Source: Prevotella sp. (lineage in GTDB: Bacteria > Bacteroidota > Bacteroidia > Bacteroidales > Bacteroidaceae). From it: DNA of 49,819 nucleotides. A program made the position numbers and the translations under genes. The stretch spans positions 1 through 49,819 of the forward strand of contig JAILBT010000042.1 of NCBI GenBank assembly GCA_024680755.1, given 5' to 3'. Below the pieces are notes generated by a model, which was given only the letters and a program-made list of their open reading frames with translations, made no database searches and was not told where the DNA came from. Below, in pieces: positions 43,321 through 49,819 of this stretch. Positions within the stretch are counted from its first letter, which is position 1; the number at the start of each line of letters is the position of its first letter.

Positions 43321-43367
43321 GGTGAAAAATTTCTTAGACGCTTGCTTTGTCCAAGAAATTTTTCACC
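43321..43367 (-). terminator. Terminator-like hairpin after the oxidoreductase operon
   Basis: GGTGAAAAATTTCTT (43321-43335) and AAGAAATTTTTCACC (43353-43367) form a perfect 15-bp stem with a 17-nt loop, 17 bp past the beta-subunit stop. The stretch 43204-43320 beyond it holds no gene that I can see. Confidence 0.75.
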
Positions 43368-43383
43368 CTCTGTTGTCGCACGT

Positions 43384-44154
<771 letters not shown>

Positions 44155-44170
44155 TACGCTCTCGGGTATG

Positions 44171-45259
44171 TTATTTGTTCATTAGCTTTGTGCGCAGGGC
44201 TTCCACTATCTCTTCCGGCTCGGGCACGATACCTCCCAGGCGTCCGAACTGCTCCACGCAGACGACACCGTTTGTGGCCAGCCTCACGTCTTGCACCATC
44301 TGTCCGGCATTGATCTCGACCACCAGCACACCTTTCATCGTCTTGGCCCTGTCTGCTATCTGCTCTGTGGGGAAAGGCCACAGAGTGATGGGGCGGAACA
44401 GACCCACGTTGAGCCCTTCGGCGCGGGCTATCTCGATGGCTTTCTCCGCAATGCGTGCGGCCGAACCGAAGGCCACTATCATATACTGTGCGTCGTCCAT
44501 GAATTTCTCTTCGTAGCGCACCTCCTTCTGCCTTATCTCGGCATACTTGGCCTGCAGGTGCAGGTTGCGCTTCTCCATCTCCTCGGGCTTCAGCTCGAGC
44601 GATGTGATCACGTTGCGCTTGCGGTTGCGCGTCTTACCTGTCGAGGCCCAGGGGCACTGTGCTATCACCTCGTCGTCGGTGCGCCGCGGCTTTTGCGGCG
44701 GCAGCACCACCTTCTCCATCATCTGGCCGATGACGCCGTCGCTCAGTATCATGGCCGGATTGCGATAGCGGAACGCCAGCTCGAAGGCCAGGTCAACAAA
44801 GTCGGCCATCTCCTGCACAGAGGCCGGCGCCAGCACGATGACGTTGTAGTCGCCGTTGCCGCCACCGCGGGTAGCCTGGAAATAGTCGCCCTGCGACGGC
44901 TGTATGGTGCCCAGTCCGGGCCCGCCGCGCTGCACGTTGACAAACACTCCGGGCAGCTCGGCACCGGCCATGTATGTTATGCCCTCCTGCATTAGCGCCA
45001 CACCGGGACTCGACGACGACGTCATGGCGCGCTTGCCGCTGCCCGCGGCACCATAGACCATATTGATGGAGGCCACCTCGCTTTCGGCCTGCACCACAAC
45101 CATGCCCGTGGTCTCCCAGGGTTTCAGCTCGGCCAGCGTCTCTATCACTTCGCTTTGAGGCGTGATGGGATAGCCGAAATAGCCATCGCACCCGCAACGT
45201 ATGGCAGCGTGGGCTATTGCCTCGTTGCCCTTCATCAGCGTCACTTCTCTTTCTTCCAT
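44171..45259 (-). CDS. vorB: 2-oxoacid:ferredoxin oxidoreductase, alpha subunit
   Basis: A 362-residue alpha subunit with the pyruvate-ferredoxin-oxidoreductase domain I pattern: MKGNEAIAHAAIRCGCDGYF, GYPITPQSEVIE, AAGSGKRAMTSSSSPGVALM and RGGPGLGTIQPSQGDY. Domain II follows from about residue 260 (YMIVAFGSAARIAEKAIEIA). It binds the TPP pyrimidine and CoA and works only with the beta subunit. It lies 5 bp after the ferredoxin gene. Confidence 0.92.
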   Translation of the reverse strand: MEEREVTLMKGNEAIAHAAIRCGCDGYFGYPITPQSEVIETLAELKPWETTGMVVVQAESEVASINMVYGAAGSGKRAMTSSSSPGVALMQEGITYMAGAELPGVFVNVQRGGPGLGTIQPSQGDYFQATRGGGNGDYNVIVLAPASVQEMADFVDLAFELAFRYRNPAMILSDGVIGQMMEKVVLPPQKPRRTDDEVIAQCPWASTGKTRNRKRNVITSLELKPEEMEKRNLHLQAKYAEIRQKEVRYEEKFMDDAQYMIVAFGSAARIAEKAIEIARAEGLNVGLFRPITLWPFPTEQIADRAKTMKGVLVVEINAGQMVQDVRLATNGVVCVEQFGRLGGIVPEPEEIVEALRTKLMNK

Positions 45260-45264
45260 TGTGT

Positions 45265-45495
45265 CTATTCCTCCATTTTCTTACGATACACCGTGATACA
45301 CCCGTCGGGGCACACTATGCCGCACGAAGCGCAGCCTACGCAAGCCTCGGCGTTGACAGGCTCCACATACGGATAGCCGTGGACATTCACCTTATTGGCC
45401 AAAGCGATGACATTCTGCGGACAGGCGATGACGCACAGCGAGCATCCCTTGCAGCGGACGGTGTCAACCACTATGGCACCTTTCATTTTTGCCAT
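45265..45495 (-). CDS. vorC: Small 2[4Fe-4S] ferredoxin subunit of the oxidoreductase
   Basis: A 76-residue ferredoxin with two complete cluster motifs: C15, C18, C21, C25 and C52, C55, C58, C62 (CKGCSLCVIACP and CVGCASCGIVCP). It passes electrons from the TPP site to soluble ferredoxin. It is the first gene of the operon with the promoter at 45539-45569. Confidence 0.93.
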   Translation of the reverse strand: MAKMKGAIVVDTVRCKGCSLCVIACPQNVIALANKVNVHGYPYVEPVNAEACVGCASCGIVCPDGCITVYRKKMEE

Positions 45496-45538
45496 ATAAT
45501 AGATAATTATTGTTGGTTTCTGCTGTTCTTAGCGGCCA

Positions 45539-45569
45539 CAAAGTTACATATTATTTCCGAACCTGCAAA
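45539..45569 (-). promoter_or_regulatory. Promoter of the oxidoreductase operon
   Basis: Minus-strand TTTG (45569-45566), 19 bp, TAACTTTG (45546-45539). Perfect consensus, 44 bp before the ATG. It lies directly after the lpd stop, so the operon is transcribed separately from lpd. Confidence 0.82.
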
Positions 45570-45600
45570 AAAAACGATATCATTTTTGCCGCATGGCGGC

Positions 45601-47001
45601 TCAGAGTGCAGCCTCCTGCAGCAGCTCGCCCAGCGTGGGGTGGATGTGCACCACGGAGGCCAGCTGGCCCACGGTTGCTCCGAGGCTCATCAGGGCCGTT
45701 GCCTCCTGCACGATGTCGGCTGCGTGCGCGCCATAGACATGGCAGCCCACGATGCGGCCTGTGGTGCCGTCGGCCAGCAGCTTGACCATGCCCTCGGTCT
45801 GCTCCATAGCCACGGCACGGCCCGAGCTGCGGTAGTGGCTCTTGCGACACACATAGCCTGGGAGTTGCTCCTTGGCCTGCTCTTCGGTCATGCCCACGCA
45901 GGCACACTCGGGCGCTGTGAAGATGGCAGCTGGCATGGGGCACTCGCCATCGACCGCCAGACACCGTCCATCGTCCATCGACCGCAGGATATGTCTCACG
46001 GCACGGAAGCCCTGCATGGTGGCAGCATGGGCCAGCAGGTTGCGGCCGTTGACATCACCGATGGCATACAGGTGTGACACCGTGGTCTGCATATTGTCGT
46101 CAACGACAATGAATCCGCCACGCCCGATGGCTACACCTGTGGTTTCAAGCTTCAGGCCCGTGGTGTTGGGCTGCCGTCCTGTGGCCACCAGCACGGCATC
46201 GGCCTGCAACAGACATTCCCTGCCTTTCTTGTCGAGATAGGCCACACGGCGTTCGCCCGTGGGCATCAGCGCCACTTCCTGCACGGCGGCCTGCATGACA
46301 AAGGCAATGCCCTGGCGCTCCATCTGCTTGCGCAGGCGCTTGGCTATCTCACCATCGACGGCCGGCAGGCACTCGCGCAGAAACTCCACCACTGTGACCT
46401 CTGCACCGAAGCGACTGAACACACTGGCCATCTCCATGCCTATCACACCCGCACCCACGATGCACAGCCGTCGCGGCAGCCGGTCCGTGGCCATCAGCTC
46501 GGTGCTGCTCATCACTATGCCCTCGGCCACGCCGTCGGCGGCCGGGGTGCCGTCGGCTCTCAGCAGCCGCAGTCCGGGCGGCAGCTTTGGCAGCGAGCCG
46601 GTGGCAACGATGATATTGTCGGCGCTGAGGCATCCGTGGCCCTCCACTTCTATTGTCGCTGCATCGACAAAGGCAGCACGCCCTCGCACTATGGTTATGC
46701 CGGGCTGACTGAGCAGCTGCTCAACGCCGCCGCGCAGCTGCGACGTCACGCTGTCCAGGCGACGACGCACCCTGTCGAAATCGACCTGTGCCTCGGGCAA
46801 GGCCTCGCGTATCACGCTCAGGCGGTCGGCCTCATGGCAGAGCGTCTTGGTGGGTATGCAACCACGGTTGAGACAGGTGCCGCCCACCTCAGCCTCTTCC
46901 ACCACGGCAACCTGCAAGCCATGTTCGGCAGCATAGACGGCAGCACGGTAGCCGCCAGGACCACTGCCGATGATTGCAAGTTGGAAATGTCGTGTGTCCA
47001 T
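45601..47001 (-). CDS. lpdA: Dihydrolipoyl dehydrogenase
   Basis: A 466-residue FAD flavoprotein that reoxidises lipoamide (E3). FAD site GSGPGGYRAA near the start, redox-active C43/C48 in GGTCLNRGCIPTK, NAD site VGAGVIGMEMASVF, and the catalytic His-Pro-Glu region VVHIHPTLGEL at the end are all intact. No E1 or E2 gene is adjacent, so the partner complex (2-oxoacid dehydrogenase or glycine cleavage) is elsewhere. The start at 47001 (MDTRHFQLAIIG) is used because a longer version starting at 47082 would begin inside the promoter. Confidence 0.95.
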   Translation of the reverse strand: MDTRHFQLAIIGSGPGGYRAAVYAAEHGLQVAVVEEAEVGGTCLNRGCIPTKTLCHEADRLSVIREALPEAQVDFDRVRRRLDSVTSQLRGGVEQLLSQPGITIVRGRAAFVDAATIEVEGHGCLSADNIIVATGSLPKLPPGLRLLRADGTPAADGVAEGIVMSSTELMATDRLPRRLCIVGAGVIGMEMASVFSRFGAEVTVVEFLRECLPAVDGEIAKRLRKQMERQGIAFVMQAAVQEVALMPTGERRVAYLDKKGRECLLQADAVLVATGRQPNTTGLKLETTGVAIGRGGFIVVDDNMQTTVSHLYAIGDVNGRNLLAHAATMQGFRAVRHILRSMDDGRCLAVDGECPMPAAIFTAPECACVGMTEEQAKEQLPGYVCRKSHYRSSGRAVAMEQTEGMVKLLADGTTGRIVGCHVYGAHAADIVQEATALMSLGATVGQLASVVHIHPTLGELLQEAAL

Positions 47002-47079
47002 TGGAAATAATCGTTGGTTAAAAGCTGAAAAATTATGACAATTATAACTATATACAATAAATGTGATACTTACAGCTTG

Positions 47080-47111
47080 CAAAAGTACATAAATTATATG
47101 ACCTACGAAAA
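47080..47111 (-). promoter_or_regulatory. Probable promoter of lpdA
   Basis: TACTTTTG (47087-47080) is a perfect -7 box on the minus strand. The -33 site reads TTTT or TTTC (47107-47111) instead of TTTG. The -7 box lies about 78 bp before the ATG. Confidence 0.55.
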
Positions 47112-47191
47112 GATAAACAAAATAATTTGATGTCGCTGAAAATTTCGGCCAGTAGGGTTAAAACCTGCCAAGGGTTTTTGCTTACTGGCAA

Positions 47192-47355
47192 AAGGCCTTT
47201 CGGCTACAAGCGAAAAGCCTTTCGGCTACAGGCGAAAAGCTTTTTGCCTGTAGCCAAAAACCCTGACGGGGTCTCTTTTGTACCGCAAAGGAGCCTCTTT
47301 TGTACCTTGACGGGTCCTGTTTTGTACTTGAACGGACCCAGTTTTTTACCTGGGC
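47192..47355. repeat. Two adjoining degenerate arrays with a 21-23 bp period
   Basis: First array: units start at 47192, 47215 and 47237 (AAGGCCTTTCGGCTACA type). Second array: units start at 47269, 47290, 47312 and 47334 (GGGTCTCTTTTGTACC type). The unit sequences differ but both repeat every 21-23 bp, about two helical turns. The non-coding gap runs from 47088 to 47471. Confidence 0.8.
47224..47255. repeat. 32-bp near-perfect palindrome
   Basis: GGCTACAGGCGAAAAG is followed directly by CTTTTTGCCTGTAGCC, 16-bp arms with one mismatch and no loop. An outer pair AGGGTTTTT (47171-47179) and AAAAACCCT (47256-47264) also matches. It could extrude as a cruciform or act as a bidirectional terminator. 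Confidence 0.75.
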
Positions 47356-47413
47356 TACCCTGACAACAATAAAAAACTTTAAGCAGACCGGCTGGCAATT
47401 CGGATTTTTTGTC

Positions 47414-47421
47414 TAAATTTG
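47414..47421 (+). promoter_or_regulatory. Possible -7 box for the outer-membrane barrel gene
   Basis: TAAATTTG fits TAnnTTTG and lies 50 bp before the ATG at 47472. No TTTG stands at the right distance upstream, so the promoter may be weak or need an activator. Confidence 0.4.
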
Positions 47422-47471
47422 CAGCCGCCCACAACGGGGAAAGCAACAGAAAAACGAAAACAAGCGCAAAA

Positions 47472-48242
47472 ATGTTCAGCCGCATAATCAGATTTAGTCA
47501 TACGTCAACGTCATGCATAGCCCTTACCTTCAGTCTGTTGGCGACGGGCCTTTCAGCCCGCGCTCAGGTGGGCGAACACCGCAACACCCTGTCCATAGGC
47601 GGCAGCGCCGGCTGGAACATGACCACCGTGGGTTTCATGCCCAAGGTGCCACAGTCCATGCAGGGAGGACTGACCTTCGGACTGACGGCACGCTACACCT
47701 CAGAGAAATACTTCTCGTCCATCTGCGCCATAGAGGGCGAAGTGAACATTTCACACACCGGATGGCGGGAGAATATACTCGACATCCACGACCGCCCCAT
47801 CTCCCTTGCCAGCGACACGACGCAGGCCATAGCCTATCAGCGCAAGCTGACATACGTGCAGATACCCATACTGGCGCGCATGGGCTGGGGGCGCGAGACC
47901 AAGGGCCTGCAGTTCTTCGTCCATGCGGGTCCGCAACTCGGCATACTGATAGGTGAGGCAACGGAAAGCAATTTCGACCTGCAGACACCGTTGCACAACA
48001 AGCGTGTGTCGAACGTAGTGGCGCAAGACACTATGGCCGTGGAGCGCAAGGTGGACTATGGCATCATGGCGGGAGCAGGACTGGAGTGGTCGCACCCGGC
48101 GGTTGGTCATTTCATGTTGGAGGGCAGATACTACTATGGCTTGGGCGACCTGTTTGGCAACTCGAAACGCGACTATTTCGGTCGCTCCAACCTTGGCATC
48201 ATTACCGTGAAGCTGACTTATCTGTTTGACATAATGAGATAA
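47472..48242 (+). CDS. Outer-membrane beta-barrel protein (porin-like, PorT/OMP_b-brl family)
   Basis: A 256-residue protein with a signal peptide (about 1-32, ending LSARAQ) followed by alternating strands typical of an eight- to ten-stranded barrel: TLSIGGSAGWNMTTVGF, LTFGLTARYTSEKYFSSI, KLTYVQIPILARMGWG, FVHAGPQLGILIG, VDYGIMAGAGLEW, HFMLEGRYYYGLGDLF and a C-terminal LGIITVKLTYLF strand. The family includes PorT-type and uncharacterised barrels; no ligand is evident. The start at 47472 is chosen because a TTG start at 47409 would lie within the -7 box region and lengthen the signal peptide. Confidence 0.85.
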   Translation: MFSRIIRFSHTSTSCIALTFSLLATGLSARAQVGEHRNTLSIGGSAGWNMTTVGFMPKVPQSMQGGLTFGLTARYTSEKYFSSICAIEGEVNISHTGWRENILDIHDRPISLASDTTQAIAYQRKLTYVQIPILARMGWGRETKGLQFFVHAGPQLGILIGEATESNFDLQTPLHNKRVSNVVAQDTMAVERKVDYGIMAGAGLEWSHPAVGHFMLEGRYYYGLGDLFGNSKRDYFGRSNLGIITVKLTYLFDIMR

Positions 48243-48259
48243 TCGAGTAGGAGCGTCTT

Positions 48260-48421
48260 CTACGTCGCCGAGCGGTCGGTCTCGAAGCCCTGCAGACGGT
48301 CGTCGATTTGCTGCGATTCCCGAGCAAGCTCGCCTACCCGTAGCCTTTCACGCCGTCGTGATTGGCGTTCTTGCGTCCCTTCTTTAACTTTGCAGTTTGA
48401 AAAGAGAGTCCTTACGAACTC
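48260..48421 (-). pseudogene. Start-less open stretch, possible gene remnant
   Basis: Between TAA (48424-48422) and TAG (48262-48260) the minus strand stays open for 53 codons without ATG, GTG or TTG at a useful place. The C-terminal part RVGELARESQQIDDRLQGFE is amphipathic, rich in Arg, Glu and Gln, and looks like real protein more than chance. It may be a decayed gene end or part of a repeated intergenic element. The protein is not recognised. Confidence 0.3.
48362..48392 (+). promoter_or_regulatory. Possible promoter reading into the structured gap
   Basis: TTGG (48362-48365; consensus TTTG), 19 bp, TAACTTTG (48385-48392). No gene follows on this strand, so any transcript would be non-coding and would cross 48512-48573. 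Confidence 0.4.
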
Positions 48422-48511
48422 TTAAATAATTTAACGTTCAATAAACGATAAGAAAATAAAGAGATATACCAGTTTTTCCTTACCTTTGTTGTAGAAAGGA
48501 AGGATTAACTG

Positions 48512-48573
48512 CCGGAGGCCAACCTAACGTCCCTTCGAGGCTTTGAGCCTATCTACCGTTGAAGGCCCTCCGG
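48512..48573. other. Inverted-repeat cluster, possible structured RNA
   Basis: CCGGAGGCC (48512-48520) pairs with GGCCCTCCGG (48564-48573) allowing one bulge. AGGCT-TTG-AGCCT (48538-48550) forms a hairpin inside. The sequence is compact like a folded RNA but lacks tRNA invariants. Confidence 0.35.
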
Positions 48574-48640
48574 ATTTCAAGCTGCAAATTCCAAATAGGA
48601 AGGTAGGCTCGAAGCCTAATTAAAGTTTCCTTATCTCATA

Positions 48641-49000
48641 GTAGTACCGCTCGCGGCGGAGAGGCATCATTCCGCCCTCCCGGTAGCACCGCTCACGGCG
48701 GAGAGGCTCGTTCCCGTCCTCCCGGTAGCACCGCTCACGGCAGAGAGGCTCGTTCCTGTCCTCCAAGTAGCACCGCTCGCAGCGGAGAGGCTTGTTCCCG
48801 TCCTCCTGGTAGCACCGCTCACGGCAGAGAGGCATGTTCCTGTCCTTCAAGTAGCGCCGCTCGCGTCTGAGAGGCTCGTTCCTGTCCTCCAAGTAGCACC
48901 GCTCACGGCAGAGAGGCACCGTCCTGTCCTCCAAGTAGCACCGCTCACGGCAGAGAGGCACCATCCTGGTCTCCAAGTAGCGCCACTCGCGGCGGAGAGG
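48641..49000. repeat. 42-bp minisatellite, eight full units and one partial
   Basis: Units begin exactly every 42 bp at 48641, 48683, 48725, 48767, 48809, 48851, 48893, 48935 and 48977, each opening GTAGCACCGCTCACGGC or close to it. Units differ at several positions. Because 42 is divisible by three, the minus strand stays open as 14-residue repeats such as PLCRERCYLEDRN. I regard that as a by-product rather than a gene, although it cannot be excluded. There are no unique spacers, so it is not CRISPR. Confidence 0.95.
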
Positions 49001-49012
49001 ATTTAGAGAGAA

Positions 49013-49060
49013 AAGGAGGGCGGCGCCGTCCGCGCCGTGGCTTTCGGAGCCGCCCTCCTT
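49013..49060. terminator. GC-rich hairpin between minisatellite and toxin gene
   Basis: AAGGAGGGCGGC (49013-49024) and GCCGCCCTCCTT (49049-49060) pair perfectly over 12 bp with a 24-nt loop. It lies past the vapC-like stop on the minus strand, but no T-run follows beyond the paired TT. Confidence 0.45.
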
Positions 49061-49071
49061 GGGTTCATTAC

Positions 49072-49098
49072 CTCACAGGGGGTCTGTCCCCCTGTGAG
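49072..49098. terminator. Strong short hairpin downstream of the toxin gene
   Basis: CTCACAGGGGG (49072-49082) and CCCCCTGTGAG (49088-49098) form a perfect 11-bp stem with a 5-nt loop, 73 bp past the toxin stop. There is no U-tract on either strand, so it could block exonucleases rather than end transcription. Confidence 0.5.
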
Positions 49099-49170
49099 CA
49101 ACGATTAATGAAGTGAATTCAACGAATTCATTCAAAAACCTGTCCCCATGATCTCTAATCTACTCATGAT

Positions 49171-49593
49171 CTACTTCTCGTTGATTATGAGGTTGAGACC
49201 TTGTCTGCGATAGTAGGGAAAGCGCGAGTCGCTGGAGATGAGTGGGATGTGAAGTGTCATGGCATGTGCGATGATGACGTGGTCGCTGGGGTCTTTGTGG
49301 TTCTGCGCCGTATTGATGCGCAGCCGCGAATAGGTCTGCATCACATCTTTCTGTATGGGCAGAATTTCGATATAGTAGTCCTGCTCTATGGCGTTGACCA
49401 TGTCCTCTGCCGTTTTCCATCGCTTATTGCCCCATCCTTTGGCATTGTAGGCCACGATGAGTTCACGTACGCTCTCGGCACTGATGCACAGCACGGCATC
49501 GGGTTCATTGAGCAGGTCGTACACGTCCACATCAAGCAAATCTTGGTCGGTTGCCCAGTATATGTAGGCGTTGGTGTCGAGCAGGTATCTCAT
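49171..49593 (-). CDS. PIN-domain ribonuclease toxin (VapC-like)
   Basis: A 140-residue PIN domain. The acidic metal site is complete: D6 in YLLDTNAYI, E44 in SVRELIV, D101 and D104 in KDPSDHVIIAHA, and D122 in ISSDSRF. VapC toxins cut specific RNAs, often tRNA or rRNA, and are held by the upstream antitoxin. The ATG overlaps the antitoxin stop by 4 bp (49590-49593), the usual coupled order with the antitoxin first. Confidence 0.93.
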   Translation of the reverse strand: MRYLLDTNAYIYWATDQDLLDVDVYDLLNEPDAVLCISAESVRELIVAYNAKGWGNKRWKTAEDMVNAIEQDYYIEILPIQKDVMQTYSRLRINTAQNHKDPSDHVIIAHAMTLHIPLISSDSRFPYYRRQGLNLIINEK

Positions 49594-49754
49594 AACATCA
49601 ACATAGGGTCTTTCACCCAGACTTCGCCTTGGTGTCTTCTGGCGGCTTCCATGTATTTGTTACCTGCTGGCTTTGCGGCGTTGATGGCTTTTCTCTCCTC
49701 AGGGGTGAGTTTCATTCTCCTTCTTGAAGGCTTTCTTGTCGTTGTTGCTTCCAT
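49590..49754 (-). CDS. Small antitoxin partner of the PIN toxin (VapB-like)
   Basis: A 54-residue basic protein starting MEATTTRKPSRRRMKLTPEE. The position, size and 4-bp overlap mark it as the antitoxin. The C-terminal part (NKYMEAARRHQGEVWVKDP) is probably the toxin-binding segment. I see no AbrB, MetJ or Phd type DNA-binding fold, only the Arg/Lys-rich N-terminus. The start at 49754 is preferred over 49796, which would add a Lys-rich stretch lying close to the -7 box. Confidence 0.8.
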   Translation of the reverse strand: MEATTTRKPSRRRMKLTPEERKAINAAKPAGNKYMEAARRHQGEVWVKDPMLML

Positions 49755-49782
49755 CTTTTTTGTTTTTTTGAGTTTAACGGTG

Positions 49783-49790
49783 CAAATATA
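49783..49790 (-). promoter_or_regulatory. Possible -7 box of the toxin-antitoxin pair
   Basis: The minus strand reads TATATTTG, which fits TAnnTTTG, 29 bp before the antitoxin ATG. The expected -33 TTTG is absent in the remaining 29 bp, so the promoter is incomplete or weak. Confidence 0.45.
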
Positions 49791-49819
49791 CAACAATTTC
49801 CCGACATTCCTGCGGTTTC

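Larger units (their letters stand above)
48243..48640. other. Gap with remnants and structured stretches; no intact gene
   Basis: The gap holds a 53-codon open stretch without a start on the minus strand (48260-48421), a possible plus-strand promoter (48362-48392), an inverted-repeat cluster (48512-48573) and a copy of AGGCTTTGAGCCTA (48538-48551) that recurs inverted at 48604-48617. Nothing here qualifies as a confirmed gene. Confidence 0.6.

Noticed and set aside
45601..47001. lpdA as part of the ferredoxin oxidoreductase operon
   Set aside because: The oxidoreductase has its own promoter at 45539-45569 after the lpdA stop, and this enzyme class does not use lipoamide.
47002..47082. Longer lpdA start at 47082
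   Set aside because: The codon lies within the -7 box TACTTTTG. MDTRHFQLAIIG at 47001 is a normal N-terminus.
48512..48573. tRNA gene
   Set aside because: The outer stem suggests an acceptor arm, but no anticodon arm, T-loop consensus or CCA end can be placed.
48620..48976. A 118-codon Cys/Arg-rich frame over the minisatellite
   Set aside because: A 42-bp unit keeps any open frame open. There is no signal peptide, promoter or plausible ribosome site, so it is recorded as a repeat, with the coding option left as a finding.
48641..49000. CRISPR array
   Set aside because: Units abut at exactly 42 bp with no unique spacers, and no cas genes are present.

Overview
The window looks like a chromosomal segment of a Prevotella-type member of the Bacteroidetes (Prevotella sensu lato). 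Position 1-87 is the 5' end of a 16S rRNA gene on the minus strand, and its variable start resembles Prevotella. Promoters repeatedly match the Bacteroides form TTTG-N19/20-TAnnTTTG rather than an E. coli -35/-10. The gene content also fits: a type IX-secretion C-terminal domain, TamB, S9 dipeptidyl peptidase, GH127, Vor-type oxidoreductase and rpsF-rpsR-rplI. I see no transposase, integrase, CRISPR array, tRNA or prophage.

Layout. 1-424: rRNA start, leader and promoter. 687-6324 (minus): LacI-type regulator, lone ABC ATPase, uvrA and a small CHU_C-domain secreted protein. 6411-12789 (minus): nadC, tamB and a GH25 muramidase behind one promoter. 12938-17478 (plus): purL and a single-domain chromate-type transporter. 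17500-27320 (plus): an eight-gene exopolysaccharide locus. 27360-29673: trmH-like methyltransferase, a MITE-like inverted repeat, then rpsF-rpsR-rplI. 30186-35270: pgk and carB diverge around a 500-bp gap that also holds a candidate small RNA. 35539-39604: patatin, dapA and a DPP4-like peptidase. 40107-43145 (minus): GH127, YhcH-type cupin and xseB. 43384-45569 (minus): 2-oxoacid:ferredoxin oxidoreductase (three subunits). 45601-47001 (minus): lipoamide dehydrogenase. 47472-48242: outer-membrane barrel. 48243-49170: repeat-rich gap. 49171-49790 (minus): VapBC-like toxin-antitoxin pair.

The most unusual part is the exopolysaccharide locus. A stand-alone receiver (Asp53) precedes a phosphoglycosyl transferase whose N-terminus looks like a receiver with Glu in place of the phospho-Asp. 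The export protein looks like a half-length TolC with a charged tail. The Wzc-like co-polymerase keeps only a worn P-loop and no tyrosine tail. One of two tandem paralogous GT2 enzymes has lost the DxD and QxxRW motifs, and its intact partner's gene overlaps it by 110 bp. No Wza or Wzx is present. This suggests a signal-gated machine in which several catalytic modules have become regulatory or structural.

A second theme is the gaps. At least seven contain different short-period tandem arrays (7, 8, about 8-9, 9, 10, 22 and 42 bp), several touching stop codons or translation starts. Starts of purL, pgk, lpd, the patatin, the first membrane GT2, the barrel protein and vapB are placed downstream of the longest possible open frames, because promoters or conserved N-termini rule out the longer versions. 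All calls come from reading the sequence; no database search was run.
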